64,000 bases of DNA, taken from assembly GCA_949752795.1 (NCBI GenBank), contig OX457075.1, positions 8,236,001 to 8,300,000 of the forward strand, read 5' to 3'. Origin of the DNA: Hyperoodon ampullatus. Its lineage: Eukaryota > Chordata > Mammalia > Artiodactyla > Ziphiidae. Shown here one piece after another: positions 45,540 to 56,973 of this stretch (position 1 is its first letter; each line of letters begins with the position of its first letter). The translations under genes and the position numbers were made by a program. The notes under the pieces are model-generated. The model saw only the letters and a list, made by a program, of their open reading frames with translations. It did no database searches and was not told where the DNA came from.

Positions 45540-45960
45540 TGTATCTTTCATTGTTTCAACGTTTATTGAAAACTTTCCACGTTTCAGACCTCACCCCAGG
45601 CCTTGGGACACTGTGGTCCAACAGGTGCTCATGGAACAGACAGTCTCTTGAGGCAAAATGTTCAATAGCCAGATAAGCACAGCACAGTGTCATAGGCACT
45701 GTTTTTGAAGTTCTACGGGAAGGCAGTTGAGGGAAAATTTCCTTCTGCCACAGCTCGGGGAGGGGGGAGGCAATGGAAGTCTTTACAAAGGAGGGGAAGT
45801 TTGTGCTGAATCTACAAGCACGCCTAGAAGTTCATCGGGTGAAGATGAGGAAGCACCTTTCAAGCAGGAGGAAAAGGCAGATCCTTATGTAAAACAAAGG
45901 CCTGTAATTGAACTGGGCTGGAGTTCAGGATGCTACGCAGTGAGGGGTCCAAGATAATAC
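45540..45960 (-). repeat. L2 3' region (antisense), diverged
   Basis: TTCATTGTTTCAACGTTTATTG, AGACCTCACCCCAGGCCTTGGG, GGTGCTCATGGAACAGACAG and a following purine-rich segment (TTTACAAAGGAGGGGAAGTTTG) follow the antisense L2 3' order. It is diverged, and the right end is uncertain. Confidence 0.5.
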
Positions 45961-46804
45961 AGTTCTGCCTATAACTGTGACTTGATTTTCAGCTCATGGT
46001 ATACAAGCACTTTGACGCCTAATGATTTCTTTGGAGGTTATGCATACACATATGTGAGCTCAAGACATACATGTGTATCTGAGAGCCCCAGTGATGCCCC
46101 CTGCTTGAGCAAGTATTTCCCATGTCTCTCAGATACTAGGACTCTATCTGTTCATCTTGTCTACTTTCGAAGTTTAAGAAAATTCACGAAAAAGTCACAA
46201 ACAAGGATAGAAAATATAGGGCCTTTTGTTTGTTTTTGTGGTGGTGAAATCCAACTTTTACCCTAACCTGGAATCATCCTATGGTCTCTGCCTTATGGTC
46301 AGGAAAAAAGCCTGTTTTTTTGTTTTTGTTTTTGTTTTTAAGCAGCTGAGTGTACCATTCACTGCAGTTTATATGAGTTATCATTATGAAACAACTCAGA
46401 GCAGGGTGGGTTAATTGCTACCTAGGTCATAAAGCCAGAGCCAGGATTTTGCAAGAAATATGATCAAAGTTAGGTCAAAATGGCAGGAGGTACATATTTA
46501 AAAAATAGAATTAGAAGTATGTGTGCTGGACTGGGTATTTTGGAAGTGTGTTTAAATTCAGATGATTTAGACCCAAATCCAGCTGTAGCCTGTAGTGGAG
46601 CACGATGGACTCCTGGACCATTCATGGCAGACCTCATCCTTCCCCTGAGCCCTGGTGGAGCCAGCAGACCCTGAGGTCAGAGCACATGGCTCCTTTCCAC
46701 GGGACTACCAGAAGTCCAGAGAAGGGGACTACTTCTGATGTTCAAAGGATGCAAGAGGTTTTAAAACTTGTGATTCACGTAGAGAACTTGGCCAAGGTGA
46801 CTTG
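45961..46804. other. low-copy non-coding DNA
   Basis: No gene was recognised. A (TTTTTG)-type T-rich run lies at about 46314-46340. Confidence 0.4.
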
Positions 46805-46852
46805 AACTCTTTCATCCGACAAATGTATGGAGCACCTATGTGGGGCAGTTAC
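46805..46852 (-). repeat. L2 3' end (antisense), interrupted by a solo LTR
   Basis: TTCATCCGACAAATGTATGG AGCACCTATGTGGGGCAGTTAC matches antisense L2 ('caaatatttattgagcgcctactatgtgccaggcac'). After the LTR the L2 text resumes (TATCCTCGGCGC, as in 'tgttctaggcgctgg'). Confidence 0.65.
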
Positions 46853-47359
46853 TGTAACAGGGAAGAACAAGCCTGTCTCCATATTAGATCTGTTCCTTTT
46901 TCTTTAACCTTTGCACTCGGTTGCCTGTGCTTAGTCACGCTGACTCTGAACCTTTTATAAAAGAATGTTGCCTATAGTCTGAAATATACAGGCTAGCCTA
47001 TTCTCAAAGCTCTGACCTTTAAGAGTCCATTCACAGAGAGATAAAAAGTTGCAGGACAGAGAATAACATTTGTCTTTTTGGACGTTTACAGGAACATCAT
47101 GACCTTGACCTACACGGACGTCTGCCAGAACAAAGGATTCCGACACCAAGAAGTCTGTAGCTACCAGCCACACCCCTCCCTCACCTTGCCTTTAAAAATA
47201 TTTTGCTGAAGCCCTTTGGGAAGTTCGGGGTTTGGGGGGTCATGAGCCACCTGTCTTCTTGCACGGCCCCGCAATAAACCTTTCTCTGCTCCAAACTCCG
47301 ATGTTTTGGTTTGTTTGGCTTCACTGTGAGTTGGGCAGATGAACTTGTGTTCCGTAACA
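46853..47359 (+). mobile_element. solo LTR of an endogenous retrovirus (ERV1-like)
   Basis: A 507-bp LTR begins TGTAACAG and ends CCGTAACA, with TG..CA termini and near-inverted tips. A 4-bp target-site duplication TTAC lies at 46849-46852 and 47360-47363. Joining the flanks restores the interrupted L2 text, which confirms both ends. Internal signals include an AT-rich TTTAAAAATATT promoter-like element near 47190-47203 and AATAAA at 47273-47278, followed by a C/T-rich U5. No internal viral gene or second LTR is adjacent, so this is a recombined solo LTR. The class (ERV1-like) is inferred from the 4-bp duplication; 5-6 bp would point to other classes. Confidence 0.82.
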
Positions 47360-47363
47360 TTAC

Positions 47364-48299
47364 TATCCTCGGCGCAGTGGCTCCCAGTCCACAGGACAGG
47401 AGAAGTGTTCAGGGCGCCTCCTGTGGCTGTGAGGCTTTTGCCTTGGGCAGGAACAGTCCACTGGCGGATGAAGTGGGTGGTTACCTGCAAGGTGAGCTCC
47501 TCTGGCCGAGTCTGTGCCTGAGGAGCTGTGACCACCTGAGTGGGGGTGAGGCAGAACCATTTTCTAACTCTCACAAGGGTTTGTCATGCATCCTTAGAGG
47601 TCATGCAGGCGGTCTTTGCTCTCCTGGAGGGGTCTTGCTCTCAGGTGGGGTGAGAGAGGCATTCAGTAGGTGGACATTTTGTAAAGGAGAGAATGTCCTA
47701 AGAAGTGCCCTGGTGATACCTCTGATGCCCCACCCTATCCTTTTGGTTCACAGCCTATCCCCCTGGTGGACAGACTTTCCTAGAGCTGCCAGGGTTCCCC
47801 TTCCAGCCTACATCCTGTGTCTCCCTCTGTCTGCCACAGGGTTTTCTCAGATGCCTCCTAGGAGCTCCTTGACCAGAAGCAGGCCAGCAGTGAGGGGTGG
47901 TCCATGCTTCCAGGGGTAGGCCTCAACTCATGGGGGACACCAGGGATGGATGCGTGAGTGCCCTAGTCTCCCAAACTTCTAGGGGCATGGCGCCAGGCTG
48001 TGTTCTAAACTTTCCTCATCTTCTCTGGAGTCTGAGTGGAATCAAGCTCCCTCTTGCCTACCTCAGGGACCATGATAATACATGTTTATGTTGGCTTTTC
48101 CTCATTTTGCCCTTCCTCACTTCTGCTTCCTGGGATCACCTGCCAAATAAACAACCTACCTTGCCTCATGTTCTGCTGTTAAGGAAACCCAGACTTAAGA
48201 CACTTTTGATGAAGGAAATTAAAAATAGGGTGACTAGGAGTTGGGAGGGAACTATTCTAACTAGAGAGGCTTCCCTGAGGAGATGGTAAGTGAATTGGG
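47364..48299. other. low-copy or old LTR-like DNA
   Basis: The first bases continue the L2 interrupted by the solo LTR. 47880-48200 resembles an old LTR 3' part (ATCACCTGCCAAATAAACAAC CTACC followed by GGAAACCCAGACTTAAGACAC), but the family is unclear. A 202-codon plus-strand frame at 47311-47919 starts inside the LTR and has no recognisable domain; I do not call it a gene. Confidence 0.35.
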
Positions 48300-49967
48300 A
48301 TGATCATGAACTTCTTCAAGGAAGACTGTGTAAACTGTCATCAGGGCCCCATGTGCTTTTTTTTATCTGGAAAGATAACTGTGACAGTAACTTCCAGATT
48401 TGGGTTAATGACCACCTGCCACCCCCCAATGAATACCAGCATCATCCCGTGGACAGCAGCCTCACCAGGCACCAGGGCACCTGCCAAAGATGACCTGTGC
48501 TTCCCTGACTGGAGAAAGAGCAAAGCCAGTCCCTCCAACCTCCCCCTGCAGAGTGTCACAGGAGAGTGACTCCCGAGGGACAGCCCAGGAAGGCTTCTGA
48601 CACAGCTTTGATGTCACATCTGGGAGTCTGCTTCCAAAAGGAACTCAGGATCTTGCACCAAGAAAGGCAGAGGAGGTGGGATCTGAACTGGTCATGAAGG
48701 CAACATGGGTGAAGTAATTTACTAAGAAGGAAAGGAAAAGTGAGGACCCCCCCAGTCCCCCTGGGAAGTGGAAAAACTCACGTGTTGGCATTGAGACGGG
48801 AAATACCATGTGTGTGGCCTTAGATGAACCAGCCTTCAGCTCCAGCTCTTTCCCCCCAGTTAGGACTGTGTAGGGACGTCTCAGGGAACGCCTGGAGGGA
48901 GACAGCTTCATAACGGAAATGCCCGTCATCTCTGCAGCTCTTAACCCTTCTCAGCCAACGACATCACCGTTCCCAACGGTTGTCTTTACAGAGGACTGCA
49001 GGGCTGACCTCTGGTCCCAGCACACTTTAGTAAAGCTCTAGAAAGGGACATAAAATCAGCCAGGGCCAGTATACACACCACACTTCCCCTCACCTGGAAC
49101 AGACAGGCCTTTGGAAACAGGTCAATAACTGGGATTTAAAATTAATTTTCCATTCCACTCTTCTTCTCAGTTTTTGTTCCAAGGTGCTCACCCTGGCATC
49201 TTTCTGGTGACCTTGCTTCGTGCCTCAGCTCTGGGATTTTGTCGTCTGTGATGAATGACCGCCACTCAGATAAATCAAAATAGGCGTGTTTGAAGGTCAA
49301 GCCGGTGTAAATGTAGCTCATTTTACACAATCAGTTGTTTCCCACAAGTGTAAATGGCTTCTCTGGGCTTATTTTTTGGAGGAGGCAGGTGCTATCTGCT
49401 AACCTAGCCAACCGATTGTTCATCATCTGGTGATATGGCCCTGAAGTCTTGCAAATGTTAATGGCCCTGCCCTGTTCCAGCCCCTGAGTGACATATGCAA
49501 TCGTACAAACATATTGTAGGAGCTCGCCGTTGAAAGACTCATTTGTAACATGCAAACCTTCCAATAATCATTAAACCCCCCCACACCCCTCTGTTCTGTG
49601 ACCTTGGTGAAGCCCTGTTGCCCGTGGCTGCCCTTGTCCACTGTCAACTTCATAACCCACCATCCGACATTCCCTCCTCGCCACATCAGAGGCATGTTCT
49701 TTGTGGTAGTTTCTTCTTGCTGGAGCATTGCCTGGTGTTTGGATTTTTAAACACTGGATTTTGGATTTTCATAAAGTGGGACTCATTTATAACAGGATAT
49801 TTGTTTTGGCCTGATGGTTCTCTAGTAAATTCTAGACCATCAGAGAGAGGTCAGTGTTCTATGTTGGGGTAATTTCAGCAAGTAGGTTTGCTTAATTTGG
49901 CCTTCCCACTACTTTTTTTTAATTATAAAATTGGGTTTTAATATAAAAGTAACAGAGAGTCATGACA
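48300..49967. other. low-copy non-coding DNA
   Basis: No gene or recent repeat was recognised. Confidence 0.4.
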
Positions 49968-49984
49968 AAAAATTTGACCTCCCA

Positions 49985-50100
49985 GTCTGGGGGAGAATGC
50001 ATACATGTATATGTATGGCTGAGGTGCTTTGCTGTGCACCTGAAACTATCACAGCATCGTTAATCTGCTATACTCCAATATAAAATAAAAAGTTAAAACA
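49985..50100 (+). mobile_element. very short L1 3' insertion
   Basis: A 116-bp, severely 5'-truncated L1 3' end on the plus strand: ATACATGTATATGTATGGCTG, TTTGCTGTGCACCTGAAAC, CTATACTCCAATATAAAATA AAAAG. Target-site duplication is AATTTGACCTCCCA (49971-49984) against AAATTGACCTCCCA (50101-50114), one mismatch. Confidence 0.88.
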
Positions 50101-50114
50101 AAATTGACCTCCCA

Positions 50115-51078
50115 CCTACCCCCCAGAGGTAACTACTGTTAAATTTCTTATGTATTCTTCCAGAACATCAATAAAGTAAATTTAAATAAACGCACACACA
50201 TTCAATAGAAATTGGATTTTATTATGCATACCCTTCCGCAACCTGCTTTTTTTCCCATTTAAACAGGATATCTTTTCACCTTAGTGGAGGGAAACTACTT
50301 CAGAACCTTCTGCTTGCCTTCCTTTCCCATTGTATCTCTTGTAAAAATCTCAGGTGGTGGAACGTATGTGGATGGAATTAGGAGAAACCCAGCTAGGACT
50401 CAGGGCCAGGAAGGAAGAGGGTTCAATGTGTGGGTTAAGAGGCAGAAGCTGGGAAGTGTGGTGAGAACACGGATGGGCTTTGGAGGGTGTGAGTAGAGAT
50501 GAGACTGGTACCGTTACACTCAAGATTGGTGGATCTGAACTCAGATGAAGGGCATGATGACCGCAGGTGCCCATTTTAATTTCTTTTCTTCCTACTAAAT
50601 AGTGGGAAAGGTATCAGACCTGCATATGCAGTAGCTTTTGCCTGGTACAAAGTTAGGCACGGGGACAAGATATATCACAATAATTGCTACCATTTCTTGG
50701 CCGCCTGGTTTTCAGAAAATGCTCCTACAAGACCTAACACATATTCTGCATTGTGTATGCATGAACCCAGATGCCTACAGGTAGCTGTCATTAGCTGCAT
50801 TTTGCAGTTAACAGGAATGAGGCTCAGAGAGCTTAACTGATTCACCCACAGCCTCAAACCTTGCGTGAACTGCTATCTGGTCGGCCAGCAGCCTGCCCAC
50901 CGCTGGAATCCACACTCTTTCTGCCGCGTCCCTTCAGCTCCCATGATGGCGACATCCTTTTAAAATCAAACAAGTCTTTGTGAAGGAGAAAGCCACATTC
51001 ATAAAATAGGAAAAACACCATTAGTAAGAACGAAACAGCTGAGTTTATAACATTTTGAATGGGCTTTCAAGTTCATGC
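50115..51078. other. low-copy DNA with a MIR remnant
   Basis: Antisense MIR at about 50690-50900: TTAGCTGCATTTTGCAGTTAAC, GAATGAGGCTCAGAGAGC TTAACTGATTCACCC. No gene was recognised. Confidence 0.45.
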
Positions 51079-51095
51079 TGCCTGCCGCATTTTAA

Positions 51096-51314
51096 GATAG
51101 TTTTTTTTTTTTTTTTTTTTGGCGGTATGCGGGCCTTTCACTGTTGTGGCCTCTCCCGTTGCGGAGCACAGGCTCTGGACCCGCAGGCTCAGCGGCCATG
51201 GCTCACGGGCCCAGCCACTCCACGGCATGTGCGATCTTCCCAGACCGGGGCACGAACCCGTGTCCCCTGCATTGGCAGGCGGACTCTCAACCACTGCGCC
51301 ACCAGGGAAGCCCT
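51096..51314 (-). mobile_element. CHR-type SINE, short form
   Basis: Reverse-oriented SINE with a T20 run at 51101-51120 and head ending AAGCCC. A 17-bp target-site duplication, TGCCTGCCGCATTTTAA (51079-51095) and TGCCTGCTGCCTTTTAA (51315-51331), has two mismatches. The tail carries a few non-A bases at its far end (GATAG on the plus strand). Confidence 0.95.
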
Positions 51315-51510
51315 TGCCTGCTGCCTTTTAACCAGCTGATGCTCAACCTAGTACCAGATGCCAGAGGCCCTATCAGCTGAGTCCACCGTCAGACCCTATC
51401 GGGCCCACAGAAATGAAGTCTAGAAGCCATACAATAGTAATACCCGCTTAATACACAGAGTTTTGCCATCTTTTTGAATTTTTCTTTTCAAATGGAAGAT
51501 ATTTGTGACC

Positions 51511-51676
51511 TGGTTTAAGATTGAAATGGAGATTGGTAAACATGACTTTTACCTTCCCAGTCTTGGTGATGTGACAGTCCCCCTGGCTGATTTTGGTTTA
51601 AGATTGAAATGGAGATTGGTAAACATGACTTTTACCTTCCCAGTCTTGGTGATGTGACAGTCCCCCTGCCTGATTT
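51511..51676 (+). repeat. 83-bp tandem duplication, two copies
   Basis: Unit 1 (51511-51593) and unit 2 (51594-51676) both start TGGTTTAAGATTGAAATGG and differ at one base (CCCTGGCTG against CCCTGCCTG). The unit is not a recognised repeat. 82 of 83 identity implies a recent duplication, a polymorphic indel, or an assembly duplication. Confidence 0.97.
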
Positions 51677-51779
51677 TGATTTGTCTAATTCCAGTGTGTC
51701 CTTAACATTTAACTACTTGAGTTGTTTGTCAAAGGAATGTGGTTATATTTTAATTTCTAAGGGAAATATACATTGATTT

Positions 51780-53010
51780 AATGTTGCAACTCAAGAAAAC
51801 ACTCCTAGAGATTTTTCTCAACAAAGAAATCTCTGCATATGCACAAAATCAATGTGGACAGGGTGATTAGATGCAAGCGTGTCCACCTTTGAGCTGAGAC
51901 CAAGCATCTACATTTTAGCCAAGGGGCAGCTCTGGTTCCTGGAGCCCCGCTGGCACGTCGGGAGCTCTGATGTTCTCTGTGGGTGCACAGACTTCTGAGA
52001 TCCAATTAGTCCCATCGAAGCAAAGAGGGTGATTGGCTGGGGCAGCTCGGCCCGCTGACACTTCTCAGCCCTCCAGCAGCTCCTGGAAAATAACGCCCAA
52101 GCCCAGCAGTGAATAACCTAATCAAGCCATTCAAGGAAACAGAAGCCCTCTGCCCTGTTTGATTTCTTTCCATAATGATATAAAGTGCCGTTTAATGAAG
52201 TCAAAGGGGTCCCGGGCCTCTCGGTGTGTTCAGACATTGGAAGGCAGGGCTATTGAGTCCACGGCTGATGTTCATTACCAGCCCACCTCCAGCTGGCCCA
52301 GCCGACAAGCAGCCCGGGCGTTCAAGCCGCACTGTAGCTGGGGCTTTGGGGGCAGTTTTCCGGTTGCTGTGGCCCCGCCTGCATTTTGTCTACATAAATT
52401 AGACCTTGTGCAGCATATTGGCCTGTCAGGGGACTAGGAAGAAACTTTATATTGTTTCTGGCATCCTGGAGCCCTTCTGGCCCTGACATCTGCTGCGTCT
52501 GTGACAGGGAATACATTCTTGACTCATTATCCGGGCAAGTGGAATCCCACCCTGACAGGACCATTAATCAGAATCAAACAGTCCGGCAAATAAAAAGGAG
52601 AGTGAGCATGTGAGTGAGAGAGCGACTCCGGGAAAGAAAAGAGACACTTTCTAACTTTGGCTTTGGTGTCATTCCAGGGTCTGGACAACTAGCAATCTAT
52701 CTTTCTGAGTGACAGGACTGATGGATGGCATTATTTATGCTTTTGTGTATTAAAAGACGGCTCTGGCGCTGGCTTGTCATTTTCACAGAGGTTTACAAAA
52801 AAGTTGAAATTTAATTTGGAGGCAAAGGAGGGCAGGGATCAGAGGAGGCTGGCTATTTGACAGTCTGCAAGACAAGAGCGGGTGCCGGGATCCGCTGGAC
52901 AGAGGTGGGCAGCGGATGCTGCCACGTGGGTGGGTGTGCGTAGGTGTGGCTCTCGTGTGTCTGGACGGACTGGATCTCTGGGGGCTTTGAAATTGCATTT
53001 GGCAGGTGTT
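51780..53010. other. repeat-poor block, possible regulatory region
   Basis: About 1.2 kb free of recognisable transposons, in a window where most kilobases hold some. Words typical of developmental enhancers occur: an AP-1 site TGACTCA (52520-52526), ACCATTAATCAGAATC (52560-52575), GGCATTATTTATGC near 52727-52740, and GGCAAATAAAAAGGAG near 52585-52600. No coding frame is credible here. Regulatory function is an inference that needs alignment to other mammals. Confidence 0.25.
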
Positions 53011-53420
53011 AATCATTTTATTGAGATGAATGGGGTTGTGCTGAGAAAACAGGCAAATGGTAAATATACTGGAGGCTTGGGGATATGTTTTCACACATAC
53101 ATGTGGATAAACTTTCAATGGTTATTTCCAAAACTAGAACATTGCCTGAAATTGGACCTTCATAAATGTAACTGGTGATGCTGTCATCCAGTACCCACTG
53201 AGTTCTGGATAGCAAGTATTGGTAATTTACCTAATTCCATTCATTAAACCGCCATGCTGGACCTGTGAATGTGTCTGAGTATATGAAAGTCATAGTGATG
53301 GGTAGGGGATAAACAATTCTGTGGCATGAATTTCTCACAGTCTGTGTCATTCCTGTGACCTAGAGTAGGACACAGGGGAGAGAGGAATAAAGGATATAAC
53401 AAAGAGATTACAGGAATACA

Positions 53421-53446
53421 TATTAATTAATTAACTAATTAATTAT
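53421..53446. repeat. (TTAA)n simple repeat
   Basis: Imperfect TTAA/TAAT repeat directly beside an L1 3' end; it probably grew from the L1's A-rich tail. Confidence 0.75.
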
Positions 53447-53725
53447 TTCCCCAGCTTTATTGAGATATAATTGACATATAACATTGTGTCAGTTTAAGGT
53501 GTACAACGTGTTGATTTTGTACCAAATCCATTTTTCAAAATGATGACCGCCATGGCTTTAGTGAACATTTCCATCATGTCACATAATTACCATTGCTTTT
53601 TTGTGGTGAGAACATTTAAGACCTACCGTCTCAGCAACTTTCAAGTATATACTATAGTACTGTTGATCACAGCAAGGCCTATTTATAACCTTCAGTTACA
53701 ACTCTTTGCTCTTAAATCCCTTACA
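53447..53725 (-). mobile_element. L1 3'UTR fragment (older subfamily)
   Basis: Antisense L1 3'UTR: CCCAGCTTTATTGAGATATAATTGACATATAAC, TGTCAGTTTAAGGTGTACAAC GTG, TGTTGATCACAGCAAGGCC and TAAATCCCTTACACTTGGC. This matches older L1MA/L1PB-type 3' ends rather than the younger lineage at 5.7, 14 and 57 kb. Confidence 0.75.
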
Positions 53726-54540
53726 CTTGGCTATTTCCACAGACCACCAGCCAAAATGCATCATTTGCTTTCAGTTAAAACTCAAAAAACTTCCAGTCCT
53801 TGACTTGTTCTCTCTTTTCTTTTTTTTTTATCCTGACCATGCTGGCACCCCAAACATTCTCCCTGAGGGGTCCCCTTGGGCAGCTGCAGCACTGATGGCA
53901 TTCACCGGCAAGACAAGAAAGCCCAGCTCCTGGTTCATGAACCACAGAGGGGACAAAGCCTGCAGCTCAAGTGGGCCCAGCATCAGCCTCCAGCCCAACC
54001 ATCAGCTGTTCTTCCTGCCTGAGTCTCCCTTTTTTTCCTGGAAGGAGATCTACGGCGTTCCTGCTCACCAGCTCTGCTTTCGCTAGAATCTTTCTAGGTG
54101 TTGTTGGCTCTAGGCCATGACCCCGGAGGATCTTGGGGAGGTTAGAGGATCACTGATATACCTTATGTTGAGAATATACAGATGGCATGGAATCAGAGAG
54201 CAAAGATGCTGGCTGCAAGGTAGACTATTTCAAGTTGGAGTTAAATTTCGTCTTAAAGGGAAGGCTTAGTTCAGGATAAAGGTCTAACACTAATGACTGT
54301 AATAACACTAATGACAGCAGCCTTCAGCATTTAGGATGGGATCACATGCTCCTCATTCCAACGAACAAGCTGGTTAGAGACAAAGTAACAGGCATTAGAC
54401 CAACAGTTGGCTAGTCAAGAAGTTGATGTCAACTGCCGAGCTAAGTGGGACAACTGTGACAGTCGAAGAATTCTCTTGGGAAGAAGAGTTATGCTTTGTG
54501 ACAAGGATTTAGAATTCCCAAGCCACCCCACTTGCTGGTT
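53726..54540. other. low-copy non-coding DNA
   Basis: A 126-codon plus-strand frame at 53706-54086 starts within the L1 fragment and runs into plain sequence. It contains no recognisable domain, so I do not call it. Confidence 0.4.
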
Positions 54541-54720
54541 TTGTTGTCAGACAGTCTTGGGTTCTAATATCAGCTCCTTCACTTTTTAGTTTTTTAATTC
54601 TCAATGTCCTTATGGATAAAATAAGGATAATTATAATTACTTCCTTGAGACATAAAGATTAAAGGTGACAGCGTATGTATGTTGCAACATAAAAATGCTG
54701 ACACGTAGCAGATGCTTAAG
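54541..54720 (+). repeat. MIR remnant
   Basis: GTCTTGGGTTCTAATATCAGC TCCTTCAC, TTCTCAATGTCCTTATGGATAAAATAAGG and ATAAAGATTAAAGGTGACAGC match sense MIR. Confidence 0.65.
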
Positions 54721-54766
54721 GAACATCTCAAACTAAAGGATCTATGGGTCTCAAAAGAATAGAGTT

Positions 54767-54976
54767 GGGCTTCCCTGGTGGCGCAGTGGTTGAGAGTCCG
54801 CCTGCCGATGCAGGGGACACGGGTTCGTGCCCTGGTCCGGGAAGATCCCACATGGCGCGGAGCGGCTGGGCCCGTGAGCCATGGCCGCTGAGCCTGCGCG
54901 TCCGGAGCCTGTGCTCCACAACGGGAGAGGCCACAACAGTGAGAGGCCTGCATACCAAAAAATAAATAAATAAATA
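54767..54976 (+). mobile_element. CHR-type SINE, short form, with (AAAT)n tail
   Basis: Forward SINE from GGGCTTCCCTGGTGGCGCAG. Its tail is an (AAAT)n microsatellite (AAAAAATAAATAAATAAATA) rather than pure A. Target-site duplication is AAAAGAATAGAGTT (54753-54766) and AAAAGAACAGAGTT (54977-54990), one mismatch. Confidence 0.96.
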
Positions 54977-54990
54977 AAAAGAACAGAGTT

Positions 54991-56960
54991 CGCTCCTAAA
55001 GTTTTCACTGGTATCTTTAGTTCCTTATGCCCATCTGGGAAACCCTTCCTTTGAAAGGCTACCTTGATCTTTCATTTATCATTGTAAAGTGTCATACAGG
55101 CTTATGAACTGTGTCTCAATTTGAAACTAGAAAATTAAGGATTGAAAGGACTGAGAAAATAGAATGACCTGTGGGTAAGTATAAAAACCAGGTACAAAAA
55201 ACAAAACAACCAGGTACAAAGTGGAGCTTTCTAAATATGGCATTTTATCTGTTAGAAAACACCTCATCGCGTTATACTTCAGATCATGTAGAGCAGCACT
55301 GGCCTGGGAGAGCACAGACGGACAGACTGTGGGGTGTGTTTCTCGGTGGCCCCGTGGGGCTCTGAAGTTTCACCTCTCCAGGACAGAGGCTGCCCTCAGG
55401 GGTTCCCTGCAGATGTTTGGGGCTCGCTGTTCTCGGCCCACCAGCACGCTTACCCCTCTCTGCCATGAACGGTTGTTCCATAAACAAAGGGAAGAGAGGT
55501 GAACTCATCTCCAGCAACATACCTTTAAGACAAATCGGTTAACATTGATGGGCTTTAGTTTCTTCGTTGGCAGCATGGCGAGGACCACATTTTCTTCAGA
55601 GGGTCATTAAATTACAGATACTGTCTGGAAAGTGCCCAGCCCAGCACAGTGCTTGGAGCACAGGGTTGGGTGTTCAATAAGTGGGTCTATTATTATCGTC
55701 ACAGCCTGGCCCTCAGAAAACAGATTTGCACAAATGGACTGGGCATTGACCCAGGGAAAGAATCTATAGGCAGTAACGGTCCCCAACCACCAGTGTCTTT
55801 TAAGAAAAGCCTGCTATAAATAGATGTGCTTTTATATATGTGTCCTCCAACTGATATATTTAAGTTTGAGTGTTCTGAAACTTTTAGTCACTCTTGACAA
55901 AGATAATTAGAAAGAGAGGGAACTGTAGGTTGGGCAGAAAGAAAGGGCTCAAGGTAGAGGAGATAATAGAAAGAATAGGCACAGAGATTCCTACAATGCC
56001 TCTTTAAGAGAGGAAAAGGCAATGGAGACAAACTAAACCTGGCCTTTGGGACACATTCTCATCCTCACAGCAAGCCAGGAGCTGAGACTTGAGTGAGAAG
56101 ATGGGCAGAGCTGGTCAGGGTTAGGGTCAGGTCAGGGTTCTACTGTATTACGTTATCAAGAGTGGAGCGGGGCTTCAGTATAAGGAGGTGATGGATTGAT
56201 TAAGCTCCCCCTTTACCAGTGCAGAAGTCCAAGTTCTTCTTCATCTCTGGTCCATGGTGGGATCCCAGAGGAGGGAGTCAACAGCTGAGTCATTGTAGAT
56301 AAGACTGTAAACATCTGGATGGAGGAGCAGCCACAGAGGGAAGCATCCTCTTGGTATCCATATTATCTACCACTTAAGAGAAGACATTTATATACATCTC
56401 ACTGAAACTGAGAGCCTGAAAAACTTCTGGCATGGGGACAGTGGTAGAGTGAATGGGAGTCAACTGTAGAGTAGCCAATAGTATATAATTAAACATCTGC
56501 AAATAGTTTTTTGACAGTCTCATTAGTGTATTGTCTTCATTATTTTAGCAAGCCCCAAAATATTCTCAAAGGCTTCTATTTATCCCCTGGCCCCTTCAAT
56601 TTTTCCCATAATATTTTAAGTCTCTCATTTACAAATTCTTCTACTATGGGGATTTGATGGCATGGGGAGGAAATACTACAGACCCCTGCTCCATTTTGTC
56701 CAGGTGAGGTAGGTAGAAAACTTCATGCTGATCAGGTCATGCAACTATTAGTGGAACAGACAGATGTGTCACCAGCCACTCTGGATCTGCCCTGGACTAG
56801 CCCTATGACCTTAAGCAAATCAGCACATCATTTAAGCAACGTCTCAGCCCATCCCACCTAGTCCCCAAGCATTGGTCATATATTTTAAAATCTTGATATA
56901 CTGCTTTCATGGTTTGTTAAAAAGTGCATACAGATTTCTTAGCGCAGTGCCTCGCCCTTC
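54991..56960. other. low-copy non-coding DNA
   Basis: A MIR/L2-like end is visible near 55560-55690 (ACAGTGCTTGGAGCACAGG GTTGGGTGTTCAATAAGTG). Nothing else was recognised. No gene. Confidence 0.4.
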
Positions 56961-56973
56961 CAATAAATGGTTT

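Noticed and set aside
47311..47919. 202-codon plus-strand open frame
   Set aside because: It starts inside the solo LTR and continues into unrelated GC-rich DNA. No domain, splice support or conserved motif was seen.
52880..52990. Possible CpG island or promoter
   Set aside because: GC is only moderately raised and the CpGs are few; no TATA, initiator or exon follows.
53706..54086. 126-codon plus-strand open frame
   Set aside because: It begins within an L1 3'UTR fragment and has no recognisable domain or splice context.
56115..56145. GGGTTAGGGTCAGGTCAGGG as interstitial telomere repeat
   Set aside because: Only one GGGTTAGGG unit occurs, too short to call a telomeric repeat.
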